DNA from: Hermetia illucens
Taxonomy: Eukaryota > Arthropoda > Insecta > Diptera > Stratiomyidae
Direction: 5' to 3'
DNA: 64,000 bases
NCBI RefSeq assembly: GCF_905115235.1
Contig: NC_051851.1
Location: forward strand, 68,383,559 to 68,447,558
A program made the position numbers and the translations under genes. The notes under the pieces are model-generated. The model saw only the letters and a list, made by a program, of their open reading frames with translations, did no database searches and was not told the origin of the DNA. This document shows positions 54,918 through 64,000 of this stretch, piece after piece; position 1 is the first letter of the stretch; every line of letters begins with the position of its first letter.

Positions 54918-57905
54918 TTAATCCACAAAGCGGACACGACGTTGCTTCGGGGCGCACACGGGTTTCAGCCTGGACAAAGAGACCGCCTTTTTGTGACCAC
55001 CGATCTCGAGCTGGAAGAAATGTTCTCCCCGCTCGAGAACGCGGTACGGGCCCTCATATGGAGGCTGCAGCGGCTTCCGGACGGCATCCGTTCTGATCAG
55101 CACATGCGTGCATGTGTCCAGTTCCTTGGGCGAACAAGCAGGTATGGACGAGTGTCGAGAGGGTGGTGGCGCTTTGATGTGTCGGAGATTGTCCCTCAGC
55201 AGACGCACCAACCCCGACTCCGTGAGACCCGATCTCTTGTCGAAGACCGGATCACTTGGGAGTCTTGGGTTCTCCCCGTAAACCAGCTCCGCGGGGCTGG
55301 CAGCAAATTCCTCTCGGCGGGTTGTACGAAGGCCGAGTAGGACGAGAGGCAAGACTTACGTCCAGGACGGGTCGTCGCGTGCCATAATGGCGGCTTTCAG
55401 CGTCCGGTGCCAACGTTCCAACATCCCATTGGATTGTGGGTGGTATGCCGTAGTCCGCTGGCGTTTAAAACCAAGGAGTTTGCCTAACTCGGAGAAAAGG
55501 GTGGACTCAAATTGCATTCCCTGGTCAGTGATGACCACTGCAGGGACGCCAAAGCGAGGTATCCACTCTCGACAGAGGGCTTCAGCACATGATTGCGCCG
55601 TAATGTCTTTCAGAGGTATTGCCTCAGGCCACCGCGTGAACCTGTCGATGATTGTGAGGCAATACTTATAACCGTGCGAGTCTCGCAAAGGCCCTATTAT
55701 GTCGAGGTGTATGGTGTGGAAACGCTTGGTAGTGCGGGGGAATGAGCCCACTTCTTTCCTTACATGCCTGGAGACTTTACACTTTTGGCATGCGATGCAC
55801 TCTCTGGCCCAGGAATTGATATCCTTGTTCATGGAGGGCCAGAAGTATTTTCCGGTGACTAACCGGTTTGTCGTCCTGATGCCGGGGTGCGCCAAGTCGT
55901 GAACTGCGTGGAACACTTCCTTGCGAAATGTGGCCGGAATGTATGGCCGAGGTCCCTTTTCCGAGTCTTCGCAGCAGAGCGAGAGGTTTGAGCCGAAGAT
56001 GGGCAACTCCCGAAATTTGTATTTGGGGTTGGACTTGAGGCTCTGAAGTGCTGCGTCATCCACTTGCGCCTTGGCAATAGCCGAGAAATCGAGTGAGGCG
56101 GGGATGTTAACTTCGGAGACACGAGGCAAAGCGTCAGCAACAATGTTGTCCTTCCCGGACACGTGCTGGATGTCCGACGTAAACTGGCTTATGAAGCTCA
56201 GGTGTCGAAGCTGACGAGGGGACGCTTTGTCGGGCTTCTGTTTCAAAGCGAACGTGAGAGGCTTATGGTCCGTGAACACTGTGAACGGCCTGCCTTCTAG
56301 GGAGAAACGGAAGTATTTGATGGACAGGTATGCGGCGAGCAGTTCGCGATCGTAGGTGCTGTAGTTCCGTTGAGCGGGATTCAACTGCTTCGAGAAGAAG
56401 CTCAACGGCTGCCAAACTTGGTCCACCTTTTGGTGAAGGGCAGCACCTACTGCGATGTCAGAGGCATCAACAAAAACGGCTAGGGGTGCATCTTGAAGAG
56501 GGAATGCCAAGAGTGTAGCGTCAGCCAGTTGTTGACGGGATTTGTCAAACGCGCAGATAGTCTCTTCAGACCACACGATCTCTCGTGTGTCCTTAGTTTT
56601 GGGGCCAGACAAGTACGCGTTCAAAATGGACTGGAGATGGGCGGCCTTGGGCAGGAAACGACGGTAGAAGTCCAGCATGCCCAAGAACCTCCTCAACTCC
56701 CTCACTGTCTTTGGACGCGGGAAGCTTGTTATCGCTTGCACCTTGTCTGGGTCGGGCTGTATTCCTTCAGGGAAAATGAAATGGCCGAGGAATCTCACCT
56801 GTTGTTGAAGGAATTTGCATTTCTCAACGTTTAGGACTAAACCGGCCTCAAGGAGACGTTGAAAAATGCACTCGAGATGGGCTAAGTGCTCAGACTCAGT
56901 GGAAGAAGCGACCAAAACATCATCCAAATATACGAAACAGAAATCGAGGTTTCGCAGGACTGAGTGAATGAACCTTTGAAAGGTTTGCGCCGCGTTGCAC
57001 AATCCAAAAGTCATCCGGGTGAACTCGAAGAGTCCAAAGGGTGTGCATATTGCCGTCTTTGGAATGTCTTCAGGAGCTACTGGGATTTGGTGATAAGCCT
57101 TGGTTAAGTCCAAGGTCGAAAAGATGCGGCAATTCGCGAGGTGATGCGCAAAGTCGTGGATGAGTGGAATTGGATATCGGTCAGGAACAGTCTGTGCATT
57201 TAGCCTTCTGTAATCCCCACATGGGCGCCATTCGCCGTTTGGCTTAGGGACCATATGCAGTGGGGAAGACCAACAGCTGTTTGAGGGCCTGCAGATACCC
57301 TGTTGAACGAGTTGTTCAAACTCTTTCCGTGCAATTGCCAGTTTCTGAGATGGTAGAGGACGCACCTTCGAGAAGATCGGGGAACCAGTAGTGATAATGT
57401 GGTGCTGCACATTGTGCTTCACTGGTTTGGAGAGACTACAGTTGGTAGTAATCTGGCTGAACTTTTGGAGAAGTGCCCGAACACGAGAGTCGGTAATGTC
57501 TTCTAAAAGAACGGAAAGATTATTGCCTGGGTGAGATACCATATGTCCCGACGAATTAAGGTTGGTCGTGGAATCTATAAGAGACTTGTTTTGCAAGTCC
57601 ACCAGCAATCCATAGTGACACAGGAAGTCTGCGCCTAGTATGGGGAAGCTGACATCCGCCAGGATGAAACGCCACGAAAACGTCCTACGCAAGCCAAGAC
57701 TCACGTCCACTTGCCTGTACCCGTACGTGTTTATGCGGGAGGAATTTGCTGCCGCAAGTTTGAGGGATTGTGGAAATAGTCGATGATGCTGGGGTACGGG
57801 AAGAACCGAAACCTCCGCACCCGTGTCGACGAGGTAGTTTCGCCTGCTGAGGGGGTCGAAAATAGTTAGGCGACGTGGTGCTGCGTTCTGGGTGGCCGCC
57901 GCCAA
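54918..57905 (-). pseudogene. LTR-element pol region
   Basis: Polyprotein region of the CsRn1-like fossil. In order: aspartic protease ([10 protein letters not shown]), reverse transcriptase (YLDDVLVAS), RNase H, then integrase with an HHCC zinc module and DDE core, followed by a C-terminal extension that ends near the 3' LTR. The domain order RT-RNase H-integrase is that of Ty3/gypsy. The region carries about one interruption. Confidence 0.85.
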
Positions 57906-57919
57906 GACCCCCCGCGGAC

Positions 57920-58705
57920 CTAGTTTTTTGCGGTAGGAGAGAATCTACACGGTAGCGTACATCTTGTCGCTTTATCCCCGAATCTGCGGTGGTACCAGCA
58001 AATCCCTGGGTCCGTGGACTGTCTTGACGTCCTGCTACCTGATCGCCCTTTTCGGGTGGCAGACCGTGAGCGTGCTCGCGATCTGGCGCCCGAACGCTGA
58101 GCGTCCAACGTCGCCCGCATCTCGGCCATACTGGCTGTTAAAGCAGCAATCTCGCGCCTCAATTCACCCACCTCATCCGACGGTGGTTGAACGGCCGCCA
58201 AGGTTGGGCGTACGTACACCTCCTGGACCTGGTCGGCCGTCGCTGCCAGTTCCTCCAAGGAACCGGAGACGCAAGCGAGGATCGCCTGGGTGCCCTCCGG
58301 GAGCCGACGCAGCCAGAGCGACTTGATCAGGTCTTCGTCGATCTTGCTCCCACCCAATTGCCTCATTTCACGAAGCAATTGGCTGGGAGTTCGATCACCC
58401 AACGTTAAACCCGCCAGCAAGTGGTCTAATTTTGCCGACAGGCGCCTGATCAACTCGCTCTTGAGCTGCACGTACGATGTCGACTTCACCACGTCGGACA
58501 CCAGAAGTATGGACTCTTCGTCCAGGCCGACCACCGCGTAGTTGAAACGGGTCGCGTCCGATGTGATGCCGGACATTTGGAATTGTGCTTCCAAATGCAC
58601 GAACCACAGCTCGGGGTTCCGCCGCCAAAACGGAGGAACGCGTACGGCGAGGGCGGTCACTTGCGGGTCCGATGGGCCTGCCGCGTCTTTATTGTCAAAA
58701 GACAT
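57920..58705 (-). pseudogene. LTR-element gag region
   Basis: About 261 codons beginning MSFDNKDAAGPSD. The first two-thirds contain the capsid-like block VPPFWRRNPELWFVHLEAQF, with LRRLPEGTQAILACVSG later. An Arg/Ser-rich linker and a single CWYHRRFGDKATRCTLPC motif follow: a Cys-His-Cys-Cys arrangement rather than the usual CCHC. It is a part of the fossil element and lies directly before pol. Confidence 0.8.
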
Positions 58706-59999
58706 TTTTCTTACAGAGAAGTACGAGATTGAGATGTAAACGCGGTGAGTTTATACTGAAACACGGTGAACTTTACACCGACACGGCAGGCCGCACCCAC
58801 AAATGCACGCACGAAACGAGAAAAAAAAACGAAGCGGACGCTATCCAGCGCAGACCAAAAACACCACCAATGAAGATGGAGAACTCGCGATGCTAAACAC
58901 CTGCACGCCGTCTCTTGCAGCGATTTCAATTTTTTATTACTATTTTTTTTAACTGAATAAATAAATAAATATTATATATAAATGAATAATAATTTCACTT
59001 AAGTATAACTCCTTGACGGCGGCGCTGGTCGAGTTTGTCGGCTGTAGCTGCGGCGTTGGCGGTGCTGGGGACGTCCGTTTGTTGCTGTTGTTGATCGTTG
59101 TGGCAATGATGACTAGTCCGGTGCGTGAAAGGTGTTGTGCAGGAGGGCGTGCGTACGGGAAGTCGCGTGAAAATCTACTTCTGGTGAGGGTCCGACGTGT
59201 GTCGCGCAGTACACTGTGTAGAGAAGGTTTTCTCGCGTTTTTCTTTCTTGCCTCTGCTCCGACTCGGGATGTGGAGATGCGACACGTTTTCGTGATGTTT
59301 ACTACGGCACTCCACACTCAACTGTAGATGCGAACGCGTGAAAATCGCTTGCAGTACGGTCTACTGATGTTTTGGATGGATTTCTCAGTCTTTGGAAGTT
59401 CTATTTCTGCCGTGTTGCTCGGACGAATTTTTGTCGTTAATAGAACTTCACCAATGTCGGCGATGGTGGACAATTTATCACCTTTTTTATTGACTTAGAG
59501 TGAAATACAATTAACTTATAACAACTAAAACGGCGGCACCTGCTGAGGAGGCGGCGATGGTGGCGGAGCCTTCGGCTCCTGCTGCGATAGCGATGGTTGC
59601 GGCGGTGATATTGGTGTCGGCTGCGACGGTAGCGGCTACGGCGGTGACGGCGGCGGCTTCGACCTCTGCGGCGATGGTGGAGTTGAGTGCGGCGGCGAAA
59701 GTGGCTGCGGCAGCGATGGCGGCTGCGGCTGCGGAACTCTTACTTATCTCCAAGCGGTTGTTGCGGCTGCCTGCTGGGCGATTGTGCTTGCGCAGACTGC
59801 GATTTGTTGATGGGGATGATGATGTGCTTGTACAGTTGGGTGGAATTTTAACGGTCGTTGGCATTGGCTTAAACAAATTCGAGCTGCAATGCAGCTTGCT
59901 GCGGAGCACCGCTACTGCTGTTCATTGTCCTTTTTGTTGAGTTTTTCAATTTTGCAGGTTCTGGGAATTCGGGATCTTAGTTGTTGATGCTGTTGGTGC
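58706..59999 (-). other. LTR-element leader with GC-rich trinucleotide stretch
   Basis: About 1.3 kb between the primer site and gag, unusually long. At 59520-59760 it holds a GC-rich, GGC/GCG-type low-complexity run that is open in more than one frame (alanine-rich readings on both strands). I see no recognisable protein. Confidence 0.5.
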
Positions 60000-60016
60000 G
60001 AGTTCCGGGGTCACCA
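60000..60016 (-). other. Primer-binding site (tRNA-Trp-like)
   Basis: On the element's strand TGGTGACCCCGG starts one base inside the 5' LTR. The first 11 bases fit the complement of the 3' end of tRNA-Trp. Confidence 0.6.
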
Positions 60017-60017
60017 A

Positions 60018-60323
60018 TTAAGTATTTATCCAATAATAAATACATATATTATAATAAACATTTATAAGGCGCTTTTATTCATTTGCCGTATAGTTTAAAT
60101 ATTCACAAGAAAAACTGAACTTGTATTGTTGCTTCTCAAACGTTAGAGGCAGAAAAGACGTCTCACTTCATTTGTTTCTTTTCTGCCCCTAACTCATGGC
60201 ACACTCGCCGGTCCTCCACTCCCGTGTCGTGTTCCGCAAAGTGGATAGATCCGCGCCATCTATTCGTTGGCACTCGCAACATTCGAAATAAATTTCGAAT
60301 GCCGCGAATCCTGCCGCGCCACA
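60018..60323 (-). repeat. 5' LTR
   Basis: 306 bp, nearly identical to 54550-54855. Confidence 0.85.
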
Positions 60324-60790
60324 ATTTCTTTAACAAAAACCATTCTTAGAAACTACTCAACCAAAAAATCTGAAAAAAATCTGAAAAAATCATGAACCTG
60401 CCTCTGTATGGTGTCCAGGCCTCAAAATACTTTACATATCGATATCTGCTCAAATTAAGTTAATAATAGTAATTACCATATTTTTGGGGAAATTGAGTAA
60501 AAGTAAGTTTATCCTAGAGATGTAAAAGTTTGTAGTAATATAGAGTATAATATGAGGCATGTTATCCCCAATTTTGATCAAAATTATGCTATTTCTAACA
60601 AAGTCACAGTAGCTCAAAATTGACTTTACCTTGTAAATTCACTGCAACTATCATCACACTAAAGTGCGTAGTCTGACATACTAAATGCATATACATAACG
60701 GACTACATACAAATGGGATAGTTTTGCGCTCAAATATACTCACAGAGAAGCAAACAAAACCTTTCATACCTGAAGCGCTGAGCTTTCGGA
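60324..60790. repeat. Interspersed repeat, right part, beyond the LTR element
   Basis: Continues the repeat that starts at 54243. It ends with the foldback-family arm (ACCTTTCATACCTGAAGCGC ... TCTCGACTTGTTTA). Confidence 0.5.
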
Positions 60791-61829
60791 TTCTCGACTT
60801 GTTTATTATGTCTGCGCTGTGTAAGTTTATTCCAAGTCCAAGGGAAATTAGTTTTTATCGTCAAAAATTTCGAACATCTCGTAGCGAGTATACTGCAGGA
60901 GCTGCTAAAAAATATCATTACTCCCAAAATATATGATATATTCTTTGAGTTAATCATCATTGGCGTATCGAAGGCTCCTGATAATATCAATTACCACCAG
61001 TTTGATTCAAGCTGGTAACTCATCAGAAATAAAATCTCTTCAATAATAACATTGTTTTACGAAAATCGGACTGCCATACTGAAAGGGTTAAATGCTATCA
61101 ATAACCCACGGCAGACATTATTCGCTTCAGCATTATCTTATACTGCCTAAAAGATGAGTACGAGCAAGAAAGCCTTGCTAATTTGCCTGAATTTTGGGAG
61201 TGGCCTAGGAACCTAAATCCTGAACGACTCTTCATTAAAGTGGGATGAGCTTAATTTCTCCAACTATATTTGCTGTGGACATTTGGAGCACGCTGTAATG
61301 GGGATATAATATAAGCCTACCTTTCGTTAGAACAACTTAGGTTTGAGTTCTTGTCGGACTCGTTGGCAATGTATTCTCTATCGCCACTTTCTGGACCGAG
61401 CTGGTCGATCAATACCTTTTTGCATGCTTTCGCGAAATATTCATAAATGAGCCGAACTGTAGAGTAAAATATCCGAGGTCAGAGAGAATACAGGCGTCTC
61501 AGTGGCATGGATTGCGAATGAAGGCAAGCAACATTTTAATTTATATTTATAATCCTCTCTATGCTTACTTATAAAAAATAAACAATTTAATAAATAAATA
61601 AACCTAATGGTTTCAGTATGGTAACCGCTTTCTTGTAAAACCCTTCAAAAGCTAACAATATAATAAACTAGTAGGAATACCGGAAGGAACGTACGAATTA
61701 TTGATAGTGATATATAAATAGTTAAAAGCTAACATTCTCATTCATATGAGCTCCCCTTGATGTGGTATTGAGGAGTTGATATTTGACGATCACGCCATAT
61801 ATGTTTTAGAATGTACGAAGTTCGTATAA
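60791..61829. other. AT-rich intergenic sequence
   Basis: Nothing recognised. Confidence 0.35.
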
Positions 61830-62545
61830 AATGTAAAAGTTTCACCCTCAATAACTTTGTTAATAACAGTTGGATTTCCTTCAGCCTTGCCAAAGTTTTG
61901 CCTTATGTTATCCCTTATGCTTGTAATTTTGTACATCCAGCATGATTTCAGCTTCTGGTAAAATTTCTAAAATATGCTTATATGCTGTTTTTAACTTTAT
62001 TTGTATAGATTTCAAAGTGAGATGTATTTTGAGGCTTTGATTTCCTTAGGTACACCTCCGTGATTTTTTCAGATTATTCGGTTGTATAGGTTCCGAGAAC
62101 AAACCTCTTTTACTTTTTGAGGGTCATATTTTCATATTTTAAACCCTCACCCTGCCCCTAATTCTCACTCAATATCAAATATAGGGCCAGTTTTGAGAAG
62201 TACTGATTGAACCCTTTCATTTAACAGCCCTCACGACCATATTCTGTGAAAAAATGCCACTCTCCCGCCTTTGGCATGTATGGGCAGCGCCTCTTAAACT
62301 CAACCCAAAATGGCGCTGCTTGCTATATGTAAAGGGATTCAAAGGCTACACGTCTTCACCAAATTTCGTGACAATCGGTAAAGCCGTTTCTGAATAAATC
62401 AGGTATGGCAGACAGACATACAGACAAGCAGACAGACGGACAGACAGACAAACAGACGAACAGGCGAACAGACGAACAGACGAACAGACAGATATCGAAT
62501 TGATTCTAATAAGGTTTTGTTTCAGATGAAACCTTAAAAACATGA
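61830..62545. repeat. Interspersed repeat, second copy in opposite orientation
   Basis: Contains ATAACTTTGTTAATAACAGT and GGTTCCGAGAACAAACC (foldback-family core), then CACCAAATTTCGTGACAATC with GGTAAAGCCGTTTCTGA, a (CAGA)n run and the terminal hairpin near 62510-62540. This mirrors 54243-54549 plus 60324-60790. Confidence 0.55.
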
Positions 62546-63393
62546 AATGCATATGTACTATATAACCAACAAAAAATTTATATAAAAGCCAACAGTGTAC
62601 ATTCTCTAATCCAAAACCAGAAATTTTGGGGTTTACACTTAACGCATGTTTTAGCAGGCTAAACAATCTCTTAGAAATACAAAGCATTTAAAAAAATATA
62701 ATTTGGATTTTCATTCAATTCGTCTAACTGAATTTGACAATAATCTCGTTATAATAGTTTTTGTGAAAAGTACGCTTTCAAAATATGTAAATTTTTCAAT
62801 TGGTAATGACCCCAAACCAGACAATCTTTCTTGGGCTCTAAACTTTCTTGAAAAATTAAAAATTTGTTTTTATGTAGAGAAGCTAGGTTTGACGCACTTC
62901 TCACCGGTATTATTAGAGTTAACTTTAAAAATCAAAAACTTTGAACGAACATACATAGATCGTTTCGAAATAAATATTAAACTTTTTCCTTTGCCTTTGA
63001 AGTCTTCTTGGGAAAGCGTACAATGGGTTGTATATTTAATGAAAGTATCATCTTACTTGTATTAGCAAATGACCACGTGCCAAAAGATTCACAACAGACC
63101 ATCAACCACTCACCTACCTTCGTCTTTCATTGATTTAATTACAGCACCACTTGCACTACAAAAACTGCATATTCAAAACTGCTTCTAATGAAAAACTGCA
63201 TTTGATTACTTGTAAATCATTACCAAGGAAAATAACTACACTAGAGAACACCTGCATACATATACCATATGGTTGCCATTCACCTCTCGATGGCGCTTCA
63301 AATACTCTTACGCGTCATGGTACATTTTCGGGCAACTTAGGTAGAGAGGGTTCCATTGCATGGTGTATCGAGGAATGGAATTGTCGCCCCTCT
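62546..63393. other. Unassigned sequence, 120-codon plus-strand ORF
   Basis: An open frame at 62703-63065 (+) of 120 codons, rich in Leu, Phe and Lys (WALNFLEKLKICFYVEKLGL). No family recognised and no promoter evident; possibly a chance frame in AT-rich DNA. Confidence 0.25.
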
Positions 63394-63990
63394 TTAATGT
63401 GAGCCTATCCATTGCCATCTCCGCTTTGTAATCTCATACATCACGGGTAGCTGTCCCGTGCACCGACCAAATTCTTCGTGCGAAATAATATCAGTCCAAC
63501 GTACTCCGATTATACGACGCAGACAAGTGTTTACGAAGGCTAGGAGCTTCTGAGTAACAGTGGCGGTCACTTTCCATGTGCTACTTACATATAGAAACAC
63601 AGAAAGAGATGACTGCATTTCCAGATTTTAGATTAGGCAGCGACGGTGACCTAGTACTGTTTATGCGTCGGGCGACTTCCAGTTGTAACTGTCGGCATAA
63701 ACCACAATTCCTACCTCAACGCAGCACATGACATTTTGGGACATCATTGTTGCTCCGATAATATATATTAGTTTCCTTGGAATAACCATCCTGCGTAGAG
63801 CACGCCAGATTCACAACCTGTCCATACCATCGAAGGCCTTCTGGAAATCGATGAAGAGCAGGTGGAACGAAGATCTAAGTTTCCGTACTGTTCTAAAATC
63901 ATCCATAAGGTGTTAATGTGGTCTATGTATTTCTGTAGAAACTGGAGGTGAAACGACGAATAACTCTTCAGGGGGACCTTCAAGCCCAAC
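63394..63990 (-). mobile_element. RTE-like LINE relic (second family)
   Basis: Minus-strand frames. At 63800-63960 RT blocks such as SFHLLFIDFQKAFDGMDR and IWRALRRMVIP appear in shifted frames. 63394-63618 has STWKVTATVTQKLLAFVN, TCLRRIIGVRWTDIISHEE and TKRRWQWIGSH, the C-terminal segment. The middle is deleted. It reaches the window edge, so more may lie beyond. Confidence 0.6.
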
Positions 63991-64000
63991 GGCTTTACGG

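Larger units (their letters stand above)
54550..60323 (-). mobile_element. Ty3/gypsy LTR retrotransposon, CsRn1-like clade
   Basis: A 5774-bp minus-strand fossil with two 306-bp LTRs that differ at only about two positions and an ATTT duplication on each side. It is therefore young. Parts in order from the 5' LTR: primer site TGGTGACCCCG (tRNA-Trp-like), long leader, gag with a CHCC-type motif, and pol with protease, RT, RNase H and integrase. The CHCC gag and tRNA-Trp primer are hallmarks of the CsRn1 group. It looks nearly whole, with about one interruption of the coding region. Confidence 0.85.

Noticed and set aside
59511-59940. Alanine-rich frames on both strands
   Set aside because: Both arise from GC-rich trinucleotide low complexity in the leader of the LTR element; neither shows a domain.
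62703-63065. 120-codon plus-strand ORF as a host gene
   Set aside because: AT-rich composition, no motif and no promoter. Could be chance; kept as unassigned.

Overview
The window reads as an insect nuclear genome, almost certainly a dipteran (fly). The only host genes I can support are tiny cysteine-rich metallothioneins with one short intron each, of the Drosophila Mtn type. They are transcribed from TATA promoters that carry metal-response elements (MRE, core TGCRCNC). Nearly everything else is transposable-element sequence of kinds common in flies: R1-clade, LOA/I-like, RTE and R4/Dong LINEs, a rosa-like mariner, a CsRn1-type Ty3/gypsy element, a Penelope-like fragment, tRNA-derived SINEs and several foldback repeats. 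The species cannot be named from the sequence.

Layout. 0-9.8 kb: SINE, a 1.3-kb mariner with intact terminal repeats, decayed RTE copies and foldback elements. 9.8-10.3 kb: MtnA-like gene (+). 10.3-13.7 kb: unresolved DNA and an R1-type relic (-). 13.7-19.2 kb: a complete LOA-type LINE, both ORFs open, flanked by a 12-bp target duplication. 19.3-22.4 kb: full-length but decayed RTE element (-) with an 11-bp target duplication. 23.3-24.0 kb: MtnB-like gene (-). 25.2-30.6 kb: a 7-bp satellite, (GAGGATA)n, split by a near-complete R1-clade LINE. 31-41.9 kb: a mosaic of R4/Dong, RTE and R1 relics, a TTAA-target transposon and small MITE-like elements. 42.2-43.6 kb: palindrome carrying two head-to-head metallothionein genes. 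43.6-47.5 kb: repeats, including a hammerhead-like motif. 47.5-53.6 kb: a tandem duplication carrying two more metallothionein loci, one broken, separated by a LOA relic. 54.2-60.8 kb: young CsRn1-type LTR retrotransposon (-) inserted in a smaller repeat. 60.8-64 kb: repeats and an RTE relic.

How it fits together. The six metallothionein loci form a dispersed cluster over about 43 kb. One MtnA-like gene, one MtnB-like gene and four copies of a third type (starting MGCPKC) share exon structure: a 25-bp first exon ending in phase 1, then a short intron. The third type has spread by inverted and then tandem duplication that carried its promoter along. The expected shared role is MTF-1-driven binding and detoxification of copper, cadmium and zinc. 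This expanding, partly decaying array inside a transposon-rich interval, together with the LINE lodged in a heptamer satellite, is the most notable biology here.
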